Source of the DNA: Tricholoma matsutake
Taxonomy: Eukaryota; Basidiomycota; Agaricomycetes; Agaricales; Tricholomataceae
Length of the DNA: 64,000 nt
Assembly: GCA_026075535.2 (NCBI GenBank)
Contig: AP026539.1
Span: 310,001-374,000, forward strand
Reading direction: 5' to 3'
Position numbers and translations under genes: made by a program. The stretch's first letter is position 1. Every line of letters starts with the position of its first letter. The notes under the pieces were generated by a model. The model was given only the letters and a program-made list of their open reading frames with translations. It was not told where the DNA came from and ran no database searches. Positions 45,746-57,287 of the stretch are shown here, piece after piece.

Positions 45746-46280
45746 AGCACAGGTAAGTTGTGATGGTTGTATCACTGTCATATTCATCTCATGCGGCTTT
45801 ACAGGTTATTATTCTCGCTTTCCTGGACTCCTCGATGCTTGCCACTGCAAATCCCTATGATACAACAAATTTGTCTTGATCTCTTTGCTTCACTTGTCCT
45901 CGATGATTCTCTGCTTCACTCGTGATTGCTCATGCTAGGCTTTTTCTTTGCTCAACCTGCTGTGCTCACTGTTCTCGATGCTCTCTTTTGCTGATTGGAC
46001 ACCTCTGACCACTTACGATGATCCCCACCTGTCTTACCTGTAGTAACTATTGTGCCAATGAAATTGCTTTGAAACAATCTGTATTGAATATTAAGAAGAA
46101 ATGAAATCCTCTCCATTGAGATGCCTTCTTCTCATACATGGGACTAGGTTGAAAACTTAATCCCATGTTTTTGAAATGTTGTAGCCAAGTTTGCCACCTT
46201 CCCATTTTGTCGCCAACTTACCTCAATGTTGGGCTGAAATTTGCCAACATGTCACTTGTCGGTCAAGTAATTGTCGTGAG
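45746..46280. other. Gap between DUF6698-like gene and Helitron end
   Basis: Holds CTTTGCTTCACT/CTTCACTCGT-rich sequence (45870-45960) and the inverted pair CATGGGA..TCCCATG (46137-46167), which could be a Helitron 3' terminal hairpin read on the minus strand. I could not place a CTRR end with confidence. Confidence 0.35.
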
Positions 46281-49200
46281 CTATTCAAATCCATAGGTCT
46301 CCCACGTTTTCTGCAAATGACCATGTTTCGTAGGTATGTAGCGCAAGGCATTTGTAGGTATACTTAATGCGGTTTTGCTGATGTACTTTGTCACATTTGC
46401 TTCTGGTTGTCCATCATTAAACCAGACATTTTTGTCTGATATAATTCTACATGTAAAATGAAAGTTTCCAGAATAAACAATACCTTTCAAGGGAAGCATT
46501 GTATCTTTGTTATTAGCACCTTTTATTCAAACACTTTTGCTTACTGCTATTCCAGTCACATTCAAACTGAACATAAGTAGCTCTGGAGTGACTGTAAAGT
46601 TGCAAATAATATGCTGTTTGGATTGACATTCACAGCAATTGTCTGTAGTTTCATTTTGCCAGTTCTGAAACCAATCATTAACAGATTTCAAGTTACTGCT
46701 CATTACATGCATGAAATTTTCTGGAGGTTCAAGATTCTCTTGCTTGCTGCATGTTGTACACTGAAGTTTGGCATAGCACACAGATTCATCTCTAATCATC
46801 AACTGTCTTGCCAATTCAGCTACATTGGTACCAACTTGTCCATAGGGAAATAATATATTGTCTTTGTTATGCAGCCATTTTCTAACATCATTTCTGGCAG
46901 CTTCCAAAGATTCTTTACCCTGAAGAACTTCTCTATAGTTGTAGGCAAGTCCTTCTAATGGGGTACTCAACCAGCAAAACCATTTTGTCCATTTTTTTGG
47001 ATTCTGGATCCATACGTCACACAGAATAGAGAATATAGCATCATATGCACAACTATAATTTTCTGAATCCCATGTAATACCCGCTGGAGTATCTTGTGCC
47101 AGAATAAATGTCAATTTGGCTTTCTTTTTTTAGAGCATTCATTTATCAGCTCTTAATCAGCTACCTTTAGCCACAACAAATGTATGTACTGAAATCCTTT
47201 ATTTTTGTTTGAAACTTTGGATTTTCATTGTGTTCAAGTACATTACCATGCTCTTTTTTCTTGTCTTTAATAACTTGCCAAGGACTATCTGTGACAATAT
47301 TAAGTAAATCCATAGGATCTTCTGAAGTCCACTTCAATTGTTTTGATACATTGGCAGGTACATATTCAGTTCCCTTATATAATTGAAACTGACAAATACA
47401 AGCATTACGCAAATTGTCATTGATATTGCTAGGTAAGGTACCTTCATATGACAATCTAGTTATTTCATCTAGAAGTTCTAGCTCTCTAAATTCTTGTTGA
47501 AGATATCCTGATGCTCCACACATAATTTTGTGTGGATTGAAACCTTGCACAATTACAGTGCCTTCTGCAGTTGAACCTCTGGATAAACATGTGTAATAAG
47601 ACATATGATCATGACAACTACTCAAGTCAACAACATTGATATCTTGAGTCTTTCCTTGGGATGCATAATCTGTCATTGCAAAGTTGGGCAAAATTGGTAC
47701 TTGTAAATGATTGATTTTTAATGCAACATCACTTGGGGTGACACACAAAACAGATATTGATAACTTTGTTGGAGGAACAACATTTTCAGGTAAACCATCA
47801 ATCTTAATTGTCTTTGAAGGCCAATCAAGTTTAACAAACAATGTATCAAGTACAAGTTGACCATGTGGGCCCATAACTGACTGCCAGCTAGTGATATGTC
47901 CTTCTTGGCCTTTTGTAATACACAATTCAGTTCCTTCATTGTTGCATATCATTACTGGCATTCCCATACAAAGAGACAATTTGCCAGGTACATGATCAGA
48001 TGCTGAATGTCTCAAATTCCAGAGAACATTTCTTAGCATTGGGTTTATATCACCATTATTAAGTGTACACTTTTTTTTCATCCATTTTTTTTCTATAGCA
48101 GGATTTTCTTCCTCTCCAAACTGGTCTACAGAATAAAAGTGTGTCAATGTTTGACCAGTTTGCTTTGCAAATCGCTCTGAGCCAAGTTGGTTGATACAGT
48201 CTTTTGGTGCATTGAATGCTGTAATGATAGACAAGTTACGGTATTTATTGTCTGCCAATTTTGGCTGACCTGGACCCTTACCAGCAATTTGGGATCTCAG
48301 AAATTGTATATCCTCTGAAGTACAAGATGCATATCACATATTCTCAAGTGCAGCCCTTAGCTTGGCATCTTCTTTACTTTGTTTTTTTTTGTCGCATATT
48401 TTGTTGTAGAATTACTATGGTTGTCACTTGATGCCACAATGCTTTTCCAATCAATGCTTGTTGTCCTTTTAATGTCTGTGATGCATCAACAGATGTACCA
48501 ACAGCTTTATTGCTAAAAGAATGACCTCCAACCAGTGACAATTGTCCAAAATCACCCACAAAAATCATGTTGATACCACCAAATGGTGTGTCTCCTATGT
48601 TTCTTGCCTTGGCCAATTGAGCACTGATCTTATATAAATCATGACAGGCTACCATTGATACTTCATCCAAAAATATATAGTCAACACCATCAAGCTGTGC
48701 TTTGACTTGTGCTATAGCTGTATGCTCATTTCTGATTCTGACCATATCACCATCTTTTGTACTGTTTATACCAAGTACAGAATGGTAAGTTAAACCATTC
48801 AACAATGCAGCAGCAGATCCTGTTGGAGCCAGAATCATAATTCTGTGAGACTCATTGCGTTTTTCAAAAAGGGATATTAATGCATTGATAACCTGTGATT
48901 TTTTGGTACCTCCCATTCCACCAAGATACATTTTTAGTTGACTGGGCTGTGACATGGTTGCATGATTAGCGACAATACAAAAAGCTCATTTTTGTTCTGT
49001 ATTTAACTTGAAGTCTTTAACAGTATTGTTGATAATCTTTTGGTTATCAGCTGTTTCTGCTTTGAAGTTTTTCCGAAGATAACTAATATTGTCTACAACA
49101 ACATCATTATAATTTCGAGATGACAATGGTGTTCCTTCTTCATTTACAGGAAGATGTTTTCCTCTATCAGCTAACACAGCATCTTTTGCAGTTTTCACCA

Positions 49201-51956
49201 AGGCATTCCATTTACTACCAGCCATATTTACTTGTATATCCATGCCTTTTGAATCAATATGGCTAATAGCTTGTGGACAATCATCCAACCAACCAGCATT
49301 TTGAACAACATTCTCCATTTGATTCATTTGATCAAGTTTTTTCATATGTTTCAATGATGGTTCAACATATGTGCTCTCCTCTGTAATAATATCAAGTGGA
49401 TTATCATCATCATATTCAACAAATGAATTTTGTTTCAGATCTTTTAGAACTTCAGAAGAAGCCCACCATGGAAAGGACCCACCATCTTCTTCATCTTTTT
49501 TCAGTTTGGCAGAATAATCATCTCGAGCATCCATACACTCATAATGAAGATTAAAGTTTTTCATTAGTTGTTGTTGCCTTGGTGTAAAATTATGAACATG
49601 AAATGTTCCGTCCCATGTACTATCAACAGATTTCAAATATTTTCCACTTCGCCATGGTTTGAACAATGTAAGCATCATTAAACAGTAATATTCTCTATTG
49701 CCTTGATCACATCTTGGTAATGAACCACCAAGAAAATTGGGCACTATATTGTCCTCATCAATACAGTGAATGTGATGTGTTTGGAATTGTGGATGAGCCT
49801 TCATAAATTGATGTTTCTCTTCCTCATCTTCATACAAGTGCTGAGGATTTCCATCACCAATATTTAATTCATCACCAGTTTCATCATCTACATCTTCATC
49901 GTTAGTTGGCTTATCAAGTGAATCATAATCAGTATAATCACAATTAGTTTGATCTGATCCTCCACCTAATTGAGGAATATTTAAATCAAAAACCTCATTA
50001 TCGTTAAGAATGTCAAGCTCATCAATTTCATTATCAATCATTTCTTTGTCATATTAATTTGTTACTTCATGCTTTTTGTCAAATTCTGCTTGCTGAACCT
50101 TTGACTGCTTAGTTTTTGTAGATTGTCTGATCCAATCATACAAGCTGAGATCATTGTATATGAATGGTCAATGCATGTAGTCTTGAACATTTGACAAGCC
50201 TACATATTTGCCCATATTTTTGTTTAAAACAACTTTGGCTGGCTTGTCGTCTTCTTTTAGTGATTCCCAGGCATTTTGGACTTCTTGCACATAATTTCTC
50301 CAGTAGAAATTAACAAACTTGTGGCTGGTATAATGATCTGGATTTTCTAACAAATACATGCAAGCCATGGGACTGCCTATTTCCATCTTTGCTGTAAGTG
50401 CATTAACAATCTTTGTCATTAATGACCTTGACATGCTTTTATGGTCTGTAGAATCAGTAATAAGCTCAGAGTTTCAATCAAACACACGTTGAATTGTATC
50501 AAATATTGAATATGTCTTCAGGCCAGGCTTGGTTACATAATCAGAGACATAAGCTATAATAGCTTTGATTGCAGTTCCAGACAGAAGACTTGTTGCAACA
50601 AAGAACATAAGTTATCAATGGGGTAAAAGTATTCATCCATGATTCACCCTTTTTAATCATCAATTCACCTGTCAATGGATCAACCATGGTTTGCTCTACA
50701 ACATCTCTTGGAAACTGCGCTCTGCATTGCCCTTGCTTGTTCAAACAACCTTTTTTTATATCATTTCCATCTTTATCTTTAGTTGTCATGCAGCAGCTGT
50801 GAACATTTGAATGCAAGACCAGATTGTCTACTTTTTGTGAAAATCATGACCACCAACTCTTGAGTTTTTCACAGTTTTCACAAGAGTCACATCTAGTTTC
50901 ATGGCATCACTCTGGTGGAGGTTCTGGCACTGTTTTAGTGGGATCAAGATATTCAGAGTCATTATGTTGTGCTTCTTTGACACCTTGGTTTACATCAGCA
51001 GTGTGGCCATTGAAAAATTCACCCTTGTATATGGACTCTATATATTCAACCATCTTCCATTTAAAATCTGAGGATTGATCCATAATTTGATCACGAATCT
51101 CCTGAGGTGACAATGCATTCTTTACCCAAATTAACATATGTAGATGTAGTGTCAATCGACCTTGTTGTTCCACAGTGCCATAATATGCAGAAGTTTCTCC
51201 AAATAGTCCAGGATGCTTTTGTCCTATGCCTAAAACATTTTTTATAAATGCCTGACACATAAAATCAAAAAATCTTGGTGCAGCAGCAGGATTATTGGCA
51301 ACAAGATGGAATGTATTGTCAGGTAATCTTATATCCGGTTTGAACTCCTCATCTGTGTCAGCAAAGTAAAGACCTATTGGATGCTTGTTGTCCGCAGGTG
51401 ATAGCATAACAAACCATGATGGTGCTCCAACATATGACATAAGAGACCAGATCTCATTCCGCATATATTTTTTGGAAGCTGCAGAACCTTTGACATGACC
51501 ACTGACAACCTCCAGATCACCCATTAGCTTGTAGCATAATTTTTCTGCATCTGTTTCTGGCTTAACATGAATGTTCTGACTTAATTGAGTAGAAATGTCT
51601 GTCAAAACATTCAAGTCAAGATTGTGTAATTGGTCTGTCACTTGTGAGAAGTAAGCCTTATCTGCAGTTAAATATCCTCCAGTGGTGCTTTCTTGTATTT
51701 GTTCATGGTTTAAAGCAATAAGTGCGAATTCTGGATCCATTTGAAATCACTTGTCATAATACATCAGAAGATGTTTCTTATGTGCTAGCCCTGATAAAAT
51801 GCCTTGATGATGGCTGTTACCAATTCCACCTAGTCCATATGGAAATAGCCATGGCATCATAGATGGAAAAAGTTGTGGATTTTTGTATATCGACTCAGGT
51901 TGAGATGCATGACTGACAAATGCTATTTTTCCATCCTTTGTAAGATGCTCTAAAGC
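46281..51956 (-). pseudogene. Helitron Rep/helicase, C-terminal two thirds with a protease-like tail
   Basis: Reading down from 51956: Leu-Phe-Pro-Tyr-Gly-Leu-Gly-Gly (51840), the Helitron-like N domain (51740-50907) with the Rep motif His-Leu-His-Met-Leu-Ile (about 51130), a Pif1-type helicase (48955-47500) with Walker A changed to Gly-Gly-Thr-Lys-Lys-Ser, Leu-Asp-Glu-Val-Ser-Met, Phe-Val-Gly-Asp-Phe-Gly-Gln-Leu and Asn-Met-Arg-Gln, helicase motif VI (about 47590), and a C-terminal domain (47114-46281) starting Asn-Tyr-Ser-Cys-Ala-Tyr-Asp-Ala, which looks like a cysteine protease/deubiquitinase type. Three frameshifts (near 50500, 48380-48260 and 47140, two at T runs) and several TGA codons show decay. 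It was once continuous with 39944-41327. Confidence 0.87.
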
Positions 51957-53786
51957 TCAGTGTTCAATTCCGGTATTCGAGGACCTACTTCCAAACCAAC
52001 ACCACAATATCCTGATCACGGAAATGCTCTTCATCTTCTGTACCTGGCACGCTTACACCAAACTCTGGCTTCACATTAGTTCTACACTTGAGGCCTTGGG
52101 GAAAACAACGCAAGTGCTTGGGGCATCACTTCAGGAGTTTGTCAAGGTCATATGTTTGTGTTATGCTACAAAAGAGCTGCCAAGAGAGGAAGCTGCACAA
52201 GTACACTGTAGGGCCAATGTGAGTGCAAAGGGAAAGGGAAAGGCAATGGCAACATCTGACAAACAGAATTCAGCACGTGGGCGCTTCAACATGTCTACGT
52301 ACAAACTTCATGCTCTAGGCGATTATGTTGTGAATATTCAGTTGTATGGACCGACAGATAATTATTCAACTCAAGTGGTCAGTTATTTTACCTGCTGATT
52401 ATTTTTAACATTGAATGAAGATTGCAGGGTGAGCTTGAACACCGCCACATCAAGCGTTTCTATGCACAAACGAATAAAAGGTTCATGTTTACCTGACAAG
52501 TAAGCAAACACCACCGGCGGCAGCAAATTTTGCAAAAGATTTGAGAGAGATACACAGGTACAACAGTGGCAAGGGAGCAGGACCACACTGACACTTGGAG
52601 GAGATTGCGGTACCAGTTGACCCAAGTGAGCCCTTGCCCTCAATGTCCCCTGAAAAACACCACCACATGTCTGTGTCTCGTCAACATCCTGTCAATATTT
52701 TGCGATGGATGGATGAATGCTCTGATGATCCAGCGACCAGGGTATGCATTTCCCCTCCTTCATTGCACTATACTAATCTCAAGTAGACATTTATTCTTGA
52801 CCTCAAATCACATCTCTTAGCACATCTACTCAACCAGCCTTTCAGTGATGACCATGTCTACTCAGATATTGAGCTAACAATGGTCAAAATTGTCAACAAC
52901 CAAATTTACAACCACAAGGTTCTCGATGTGAATTATACAACTTATGATATGCGGCGTGCACGAGATTCAATCAACCCTCGGACACACCCTGATATTATGC
53001 TTCTCTCAGGTGAAGATCATGACGATTCAGACCCCCATCCATATTGGTATGCATGGGTGCTTGGGATATACCATGCAGAGGTCTGTCATGATCACCCAAA
53101 TGCAGTTTCATCTGATGTTTAGGTATTGGAGTTCCTGTGGGTACATTGGCTTGGTCAAGATGCCGACTACAACACAGGTCAATAGGGCATTGTCTACATC
53201 AAGTGGGGTTTGTGCCAGATGACCCCATCAATCTTGATGATCCCACACAGGCAAGTGGTGCATTCGGCTTTATTGATCCAGCAGAGGTCATCTGGGGTGT
53301 ACACCTCATTCCTGCATTTGCCCATGGAAAGACAGATGGACTTCTTGGACCATCAATTGCACGCCCACGGAAGGATGAGGATCAAGACTGGCAATACTTC
53401 TACGTTAACATGTATTTTTTTTTCTTTGACTGAGACCTTCTATCTGATTACGGTCTAGGTTTGTTGATCGCAATATGTTCATGTGTTTCTGAGGGGGGGG
53501 GATTGGACACAAGGGGATGCTTGACCGGATTGCTGGTTTACGAAACAAGGAGCAGCCACCTTCCACTGCTGACCAAATGAATGAGGATCTGGATGCTGAG
53601 GATATAGAAGGATTAGGGGAGAATGATGAGCAGGAGGAAGATGAGGAAGATGAGGAAGATGAAGAAGACGAGGAAGATGAGGAGGAAGAATCAGACGAGT
53701 CTAATGAGAGTTTGATTGAGTTAGATCTGGATGGAGAGGAAGGAGGCGAGGATGAGTATAATATCTTGGGCTTTGCGGCTTTTTGA
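51957..53786 (+). pseudogene. Plavaka transposase, C-terminal part
   Basis: An acceptor AG at 51959-51960 opens Cys-Ser-Ile-Pro-Val-Phe-Glu-Asp-Leu-Leu-Pro, which directly continues the minus-strand exon ending at 41379. Further exons carry Thr-Trp-His-Ala ... Leu-Trp-Leu-His (about 52060), Tyr-Lys-Leu-His-Ala-Leu-Gly-Asp-Tyr-Val (52298), Gly-Glu-Leu-Glu-His-Arg (52430), Val-Asn-Tyr-Thr-Thr-Tyr-Asp-Met-Arg-Arg (52926), His-Leu-Ile-Pro-Ala-Phe (53305) and an acidic tail to 53786. Introns lie near 52378-52427 and 52741-52785 and at 53411-53458. TGA codons and frameshifts are present. The protein is a CACTA-related cut-and-paste transposase typical of Agaricomycetes. Confidence 0.82.
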
Positions 53787-54383
53787 AATACTGTATTGGA
53801 CAATATAATCTTGTCTCCAGTTTCAATATGGTGTCCAACATGGGGCATATAGGCAAACTCGTGCGCAACCTTGGATCACAATCCCTGTTCTTTGCCATGT
53901 TTTAGAAGTATTGCAAGCCCTGTAAAAACTTGTAGACAAAGTTGGCTGGTATCACAAACATGTCTCAGGAATCCAAACTATCTTACATGTTTTTGTCAAG
54001 GATGCAATGCCAATAAAACTTATAATCAGAATGGAATTAAATATCATATTTGCATGAAGATACACAAGTTTTCGAGTAGATGGAATGTGAATAGCTACAG
54101 GTTTCATACTTCATGCAAGTAGGTAATTGACGCAAACCAATGCATACTTAATGCGATTTTGCTGATGTAGGTCATATAACAGATTTCTCTGACAAGATGT
54201 TTATGACTTGTAATAACAAGCATGCAGTACTGACAATACATGCCAAGAAGTAATTAGCGTAGATAGTTTTGGCTGAATGTATAACTATTATATTAGCCTG
54301 TAACAATTAATTTCATATTGAATGAATAACATAAAAAAATTAAGGACTCGTACCTGCCAGTACTGGCCCTCCCTCACACCCCC
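53787..54383. other. No gene; small Helitron-like scrap
   Basis: TACTTAATGCGATTTTGCTGATGTA at 54144-54168 resembles the Helitron C-terminal coding at 46357-46384, so a Helitron scrap lies here. The inverted pair TTAAGGACTCGTA/TACGAGTCCTTAA flanks 54341-54408. Nothing else was recognised. Confidence 0.4.
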
Positions 54384-54715
54384 AAGTTATGAGTTACGAG
54401 TCCTTAACCATGTTAAGTAAGACTTGTTCTTCATACCGGGAATAGAGGAAAAATTCAGTGTTATGAGAAAAAGATTTCCTTTTTCCCCACAGTCAGTAAG
54501 TTCTGTGCAACCATTACAAAATTACTGACTTTACTAACCATGGGACTGAAAAATTAGCCGAGATGCAGATTTCGAGTATAAAAGGAAAATTTCCATCCAG
54601 CTATCTAAATTACCGGTAACCTACAGTAATTGACTTCAATACAATCCATTATTGATAGTTTCATTACAAACTATTATTGATCAGTTACAAACTTTGTATT
54701 GAAATTTTGAAATTT
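54384..54715 (+). repeat. Dispersed repeat, copy 2 (also at 12741-13042)
   Basis: Matches the first copy over about 300 bp including the TATAAAAG box (54576). Compared with copy 1 it has short insertions near 54440 and 54610. It is probably a solo LTR. Confidence 0.65.
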
Positions 54716-54731
54716 GATGATACTTCAGGGG

Positions 54732-54816
54732 CCCTAAAGTTATCACATGCACCAAATATTGACTTCTCTCCCCCCCCGGAAGATGTCGATATTTGGTGCA
54801 TGTGACTGCTTTAGGG
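54732..54816. repeat. 32-bp inverted repeat (hairpin) with C9 loop
   Basis: Arms 54732-54763 and 54785-54816 match at 28 of 32 positions (CCCTAAAG...TCACATGCACCAAATAT) with a 21-nt loop containing CCCCCCCCC. No promoter or terminator role can be argued. Confidence 0.8.
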
Positions 54817-54978
54817 TATGCTTTTTTTAGCACATCTACAATGAAAGTCTTGGATCTCACTCATTTCTTGTCCGATTAGGTTCATTTAACTACATATGGG
54901 AAAGTACATCATTGGCCAGTCATCGGGAGTAGTTGGCAATGTTTGGTATTGTTGTCATGGCTAAATATAGTATCTCCT

Positions 54979-57156
54979 TCAGTTTTCATCCAATTTGCAT
55001 GATTTAACTTGCAAATGAAAAGTATGGATAAAGGATTGTAGCACCCCAATGCAGGATTCAGTGATGTTTGAGATGTTATAAAACTGGCTGCCCACATAGA
55101 TACTGCTTCTCATGGTGAGGATCTGGTAGGGTGTGTTTGGCTGGAGAATTCTGTAGCAGGCATTGAGATAGTGTGTTTGCAGAATGTAACTTTACTCACA
55201 GTTGAGATCCTTGAGATAAGAGGACAGATTCAACGTCCCAAAGCCCCGAGTTGGATGCAACAGGATCAAACAATGTTGCAGGATTTGAGATGTCGGTGAA
55301 ATTACGTCCACATTGGCCCTTTGGCTTACCTACCAGGACCCACAACAAACCATTCACTACGTTTAGATAGGTGCAGAACCCAAGCACTTCTTCTGTCCAT
55401 TCCCCAAATGCATTGCTTGTAGCTGCAGTAATCCATTGAGTGTGCTGTTCAGGGAGCTGTACTTGTCGCTTGCCAAAAGGTTCTTCCAATGTAGAGTTCC
55501 ATGTGGCGATGTCACTCACTAGTGTGTCGGGGGGTAGATAATCAGATGGTGAGAGACTTACTTGTCATGTACTTATGATGTTGCCATTGAAGGACTTGTG
55601 GCTGTCAAGTAGATGCTGTAACATTCCTTGGGCATCTTTTGCTTTTTCTTGTGTGTGATCTACATGAATGTTTGAGATCTGTGTCGTGTCCACATAGATA
55701 ATCTACAAACCGATAAATAGCAACTCGAATCCCAGCGGGAAAAGTCTCGTCAAGCCAAAATAGTCGAATTTGTATAATTGGAAAGGACAGTTCTCGACGA
55801 TGAGGTGCTTGTGAAGTTGTGTTGAAAAATTTCCAGGGAGCTCGGGTCATCCAGGTGAGCATTCAGGAGCACATCTGTCATTGTGTGCTGCCCAATCGCC
55901 ATCCCAAAAAGTTTGTAAAACAATCCCAATTCAGATGGTATCTAAGCATCATTATGATGGAATCATATGAGGGGTACAAGATGGGACATACATGGAAGGA
56001 TGGACAATACAACTCGGTTTGACCAGAGGGTCCAACGAACTGGACTTGTCGATGTCCTTGTGTTTTCTGAAAGAGATTTATAGACAAGAATGGGCTGATC
56101 AAGGATCACCTACTATATATCCAATCCAATGCATGAGGTTTGGAATTGGATAGTTCGAGACCTTGGGGGAGAGCCAGGTTAGTTTCAAGCACCATCAGGC
56201 TACTCATCTCCAATCAGAGGATTCACCTATATCGACTGCAGTAGAGCATAGTACCATGAGTTCATTCACATAATGCAGAGCAGGGGTGTTCATGTTTAGA
56301 TCCACCAGTTTGATGGGTTTTGAAATGGCCTCGTCATCAGAATCTTCCTCTTCCTCTTCCTCTTGCTCTTCCCCTTGCGCTTGCTCTTGCATCTCCCTCT
56401 CCACTTTTTGTCTTGCCCATTCTCGTCTTCAACATTCATATTCCTTTTTCTTCAATTGAGCCTGTTTTGCTGCATCTGTTCTTCCATGGGCTTTCCCTTT
56501 CCTTGCTCTTCCCATGGCCAATTTTGCTGCTTCTTCTTTGTGCTGCTCTTCTCATATTCTTTGGGCGTCTTGTCTTTGGTGTCTGGCCTCTTCCCTTATT
56601 CTGCATGTGTCATTGTGTGTGTTTGACCCGCTTCCTTGGGGTTTGACATCATCTGATTGGGTATCTTGTGTAGTGGGGGGGATCTGTAGCTCGCTGGCAC
56701 CGTCAGGTATGTCAGCACTTGTATCTGTATACAATTTCTCAATGTACAACCTTCTTCAAACTTCAAGCAAGGCTTGCCTTGTTCACCCAATGGAGGGCGT
56801 GGTGGTGATGATGCTGTTGTAACCCTTGGTGTGGGGACTACATCCTCGGTTACTGGATTGTCTTCCAGAGGCATGTCATCTTCATTGCTCCTGCAGTTAA
56901 TGTCTGCAGTATGTGCTGCCTCAAAAACCACTTGTCTTGCTAACTCTTCATGCTCTGGGTGCTGGTCAGAGGACTTACTCATACCCACAATAATAAACTC
57001 ACCACCAAACCATCCTGACAAAACCATGAGGTTTTCATTAATAATAATACCCTCAATTCGACTGAGGGCTTCCTGCAGCCGTGGGAGAGTCTCCATGTTG
57101 CCATCAGCAACATCAATTAATGCTGACCATATTTTGCGTTCAACCCAAAGCATCAC
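54979..57156 (-). CDS. JmjC-like protein lacking the iron ligands (gene A)
   Basis: A multi-exon minus-strand gene. The N-terminal exon (57156-56600) starts Trp-Val-Glu-Arg-Lys-Ile-Trp-Ser-Ala-Leu and is followed by a highly charged region (56400-56200). Further exons at 55862-55605 and 55519-55198 lead to a cupin-like segment: Trp-Ile-Thr-Ala-Ala-Thr-Ser ... Gly-Phe-Cys-Thr-Tyr-Leu ... Leu-Leu-Trp-Val-Leu. A 50-nt intron then joins Leu-Gln-Pro-Asn-Thr-Pro-Tyr ... Gly-Ser-Gln-Phe-Tyr. In JmjC oxygenases the expected His-X-Asp and distal His bind iron; here they read Thr-Glu-Glu and Gln. It may be a non-catalytic relative or a decayed gene. Upstream exon borders are approximate. It is head to head with the SET gene. 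Confidence 0.55.
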
Positions 57157-57287
57157 AGGGGTTTTGTTACCAGAAAAACCTGCAGTGTCTATGACAAATC
57201 ATAAGTAAACAGTGTTTCAGGAACAGCAGTGGCAACCAACTTCTAGAATGAACTTGCTACCCGCTGACCCTTTCCACATCAGCTTGT

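Larger units (their letters stand above)
41328..51956. other. Inverted segment of about 10.6 kb
   Basis: At 41326-41328 a plus-strand Helitron frame ends and a minus-strand Plavaka intron begins. At 51955-51958 a minus-strand Helitron frame begins and the plus-strand acceptor end of a Plavaka intron follows. Reversing the segment makes both genes continuous. AAAGC occurs at both junctions (41323-41327 and 51952-51956). See the Helitron and Plavaka entries. Confidence 0.85.
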
